A DNA stretch of 7,776 nucleotides, from positions 1-7,776 of the forward strand of contig JAJFHB010000097.1 in assembly GCA_021775795.1 (NCBI GenBank), given 5' to 3'. Every line of letters begins with the position of its first letter. The stretch's first letter is position 1. Origin of the DNA: Hyphomicrobiales bacterium. Lineage in GTDB: Bacteria > Pseudomonadota > Alphaproteobacteria > Rhizobiales > JAJFHB01. The position numbers and the translations under genes were made by a program. This document shows, in pieces, positions 6,352 to 7,776 of the stretch. The notes beneath the pieces were generated by a model. It worked only from the letters and a program-made list of their open reading frames with translations, had not been told where the DNA came from and did not search any database.

Positions 6352-6381
6352 CGGCGCCGGGCGGATTTCCGTCCGGCGCCG
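6352..6381 (+). promoter_or_regulatory. Very stable GC hairpin between phnD and phnE
   Basis: CGGCGCCGGGCGG (6352-6364) pairs with CCGTCCGGCGCCG (6369-6381) over 13 bp, with one G-U pair and an ATTT loop. It starts 25 nt after the phnD stop and ends 41 nt before the phnE ATG. No U-tract follows. It is best read as an RNA-processing or mRNA-stabilising element, or a partial terminator, that keeps phnD message more abundant than phnE. Similar intercistronic hairpins are known after binding-protein genes such as malE. Confidence 0.7.
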
Positions 6382-6422
6382 ACATTGTAGGTAGACACCC
6401 TTCTTTTCGGAACCGGCTGCTC

Positions 6423-7271
6423 ATGACCGATACTCCCCTCCATCCCCGCCCTGATCAACCTCGCCTGGCACAGATGGCAAAGGCAGACGCAATAGTCGTG
6501 CCCAAACCCCCGTTGCTGGAACAGATGCGTTCCTGGGCCTTGGGACTGGCGGTTGCGGCACTCCTTGTGTGGAGCTGGTCACCTGCGGAGATGAGCAATT
6601 TTATCGATCTCTTCACGGATTGGCGCAATATGGCCGAGTTCGGGGCAGGATTTCTCAGCCCCGATTTTCATTATTGGGAAGCCTATCTTGAGCAAATGGT
6701 CGTCACCATTCAGATAGCCCTGTGGGGCACAGCCCTCGCTGTTGTCGTTGGCATACCGTTTGCGCTCCTCAGTTCATCAAACATTGCTCCCTGGTGGATC
6801 GTGCAACCGGTCCGTCGTATGATGGATGCGTTCCGCGCCATCAATGAAATCGTCTTTGCGCTGCTGTTTATCGTGGCTGTCGGGCTTGGCCCCTTCGCCG
6901 GGGTCATGGCGCTTTTTGTTCACAACACCGGCGTTATCGCCAAGCTCTTTTCTGAGGCTGTTGAATCCATAGACCCGCGACCGATCGAAGGCATCCGTGC
7001 GACAGGCGCTAGCCGCCTGCAGGAAGTGGTTTTCGGCGTTATCCCTCAGGTCATCCCGTTATGGAGTTCGTTCACGCTCTATCGCCTTGAGACGAATGTG
7101 CGCTCCGCTACGGTTCTCGGCATCGTCGGTGCCGGCGGCATCGGACACTTTCTCTACGAGAACATTCGCAGCTTCCAGTATGGGCAGACAGCGGCAATCA
7201 TCATCATAATTGTGGTGTCCGTCAGTCTGATCGATATTGTTTCCGCCCGTATTCGGGCGATGCTGGTGTGA
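6423..7271 (+). CDS. phnE: Phosphonate ABC transporter permease PhnE
   Basis: This inner-membrane permease forms the phosphonate channel with PhnC. From the ATG at 6423 it has 282 residues. Hydrophobic segments lie at about 38-53, 93-117, 142-170 (probably two spans or one long one), 203-220 and 257-274. The EAA loop that docks on the ATPase is seen at about 178-212 ([20 protein letters not shown] and following). [19 protein letters not shown] (about 227-245) is a strong PhnE signature. An in-frame TTG at 6339 would add 28 residues that read through the intercistronic hairpin and look non-coding, so I reject it. The ATG at 6423 has only a weak GGAA upstream. Several relatives carry two phnE genes. 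Here just one is present before the DUF1045 gene, so the transporter is either a PhnE homodimer or a second copy lies outside the window. Confidence 0.94.
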   Translation: MTDTPLHPRPDQPRLAQMAKADAIVVPKPPLLEQMRSWALGLAVAALLVWSWSPAEMSNFIDLFTDWRNMAEFGAGFLSPDFHYWEAYLEQMVVTIQIALWGTALAVVVGIPFALLSSSNIAPWWIVQPVRRMMDAFRAINEIVFALLFIVAVGLGPFAGVMALFVHNTGVIAKLFSEAVESIDPRPIEGIRATGASRLQEVVFGVIPQVIPLWSSFTLYRLETNVRSATVLGIVGAGGIGHFLYENIRSFQYGQTAAIIIIIVVSVSLIDIVSARIRAMLV

Positions 7272-7306
7272 ATTGCCGGCGGACTGTTTGAATCCGGGCT
7301 GTAGCT

Positions 7307-7776
7307 TTGAGCAAGAATACTTTTGAGCGATACGCTGTCTACGCGGCACCGCGCGCCGATACACGCCTTGCGGCGTTTGCGCGTGGATGGCTTGGGTACG
7401 ACGCGGAGACGGGGCAGGTCTGTAAAGCCCATGTGCCGCCGGACCTGACCCGCGAAGAACACACAGAAATCATCCGCTCTCCCTCAAGGTACGGCTTTCA
7501 TGCAACCTTGAAAGCACCGTTCCGGCTCGCTGATGGCGTCGACAGCAATGAACTGCGGGAAGCCGTGAGAGACATTGCTGCGCAGGCAGTGGCTCTGGAG
7601 GTGGATGTGCAACTATCAGCACTGGGGCCATTCCTCGCACTGGTGCCCGAAACGTCAGATGGCCGGCTTTCAGAACTTGCATGGCGCTGCGTGTACGAGC
7701 TTGATCAATTCCGTGCGCCGTTGTCTCAGGCCGAAATTGAACGGCGCGAATCCACAGGCCTCTCAGGGGTGCAGAA
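7307..7776 (+). CDS. DUF1045 'phosphonate metabolism protein' (N-terminal two-thirds; runs off the window)
   Basis: An open frame of 156 codons continues past the right edge. It begins ERYAVYAAP (residues 7-15), GWLGYDAETG (27-36), then RYGFHATLKAPFRL (61-74), LGPFLALVPE (106-115) and FRAPLS with a RR at 135-147. These blocks are typical of the DUF1045 family found in phosphonate operons, usually about 230 residues. HxT (His65, Thr67) resembles the first half of the 2H-phosphoesterase double motif. The second half should lie beyond the window. The only plausible start is TTG at 7307, because an in-frame stop lies at 7289-7291 and no ATG or GTG occurs between it and the conserved core. The ribosome site is weak. 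It lies 35 nt after phnE on the same strand, so it is probably in the phn operon. The biochemical role is not established. A phosphodiester or cyclic-phosphate substrate made by C-P lyase is an inference. Confidence 0.88.
   Translation, partial: MSKNTFERYAVYAAPRADTRLAAFARGWLGYDAETGQVCKAHVPPDLTREEHTEIIRSPSRYGFHATLKAPFRLADGVDSNELREAVRDIAAQAVALEVDVQLSALGPFLALVPETSDGRLSELAWRCVYELDQFRAPLSQAEIERRESTGLSGVQ

Noticed and set aside
6339..6422. N-terminal extension of PhnE to the TTG at 6339
   Set aside because: It would translate through the intercistronic hairpin, gives a non-conserved Pro/Gly-rich stretch, and starts 13 nt after the phnD stop without a ribosome site.
7059..7682. Minus-strand frames overlapping phnE and the DUF1045 gene
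   Set aside because: They are antisense to genes with strong family signatures and carry none of their own.

Overview
The window looks like chromosome of an alphaproteobacterium, probably from the Hyphomicrobiales. This rests on the moderately high GC content, the gene order (LpoA-like lipoprotein divergent from rsmI-yraN-gshB) and the protein sequences. I cannot name a genus. All genes are intact except the two cut by the window edges. I see no tRNA, rRNA, insertion sequence, integrase or CRISPR array.

Layout: the left half (1-2776) is a conserved housekeeping block. A truncated minus-strand lipoprotein gene (penicillin-binding protein activator family) is separated by about 215 bp from a plus-strand series: rsmI (16S rRNA 2'-O-methyltransferase), yraN (UPF0102 nuclease-fold protein, sharing one base with rsmI) and gshB (glutathione synthetase). 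An FAD-dependent amine-oxidase-like gene follows gshB after only 39 bp and ends in a strong hairpin at its stop codon.

The right half (4121-7776) is a phosphonate module. A 273-bp intergenic region carries a Pho-box-like sequence with half-sites phased at 11 bp. It precedes phnC (ABC ATPase), phnD (periplasmic phosphonate-binding protein), phnE (permease) and the start of a DUF1045 'phosphonate metabolism protein' gene that runs off the right edge. That last gene starts at TTG. A very GC-rich 30-nt hairpin lies between phnD and phnE and probably helps keep binding-protein mRNA in excess over permease mRNA.

How the genes work together: PhnD should capture phosphonates in the periplasm, and PhnE with PhnC imports them under phosphate limitation. 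The DUF1045 protein is a familiar partner of C-P lyase gene sets, so phnG-N genes may lie to the right, outside the window. The oxidoreductase between the housekeeping block and the transporter is the least understood gene. Its position suggests, but does not prove, a role in oxidising an amino- or N-alkyl-phosphonate or its C-P lyase product (for example sarcosine or glycine). No wholly new system is evident. The best leads are the oxidoreductase-transporter pairing, the DUF1045 protein as a possible phosphoesterase, and the regulatory hairpins.
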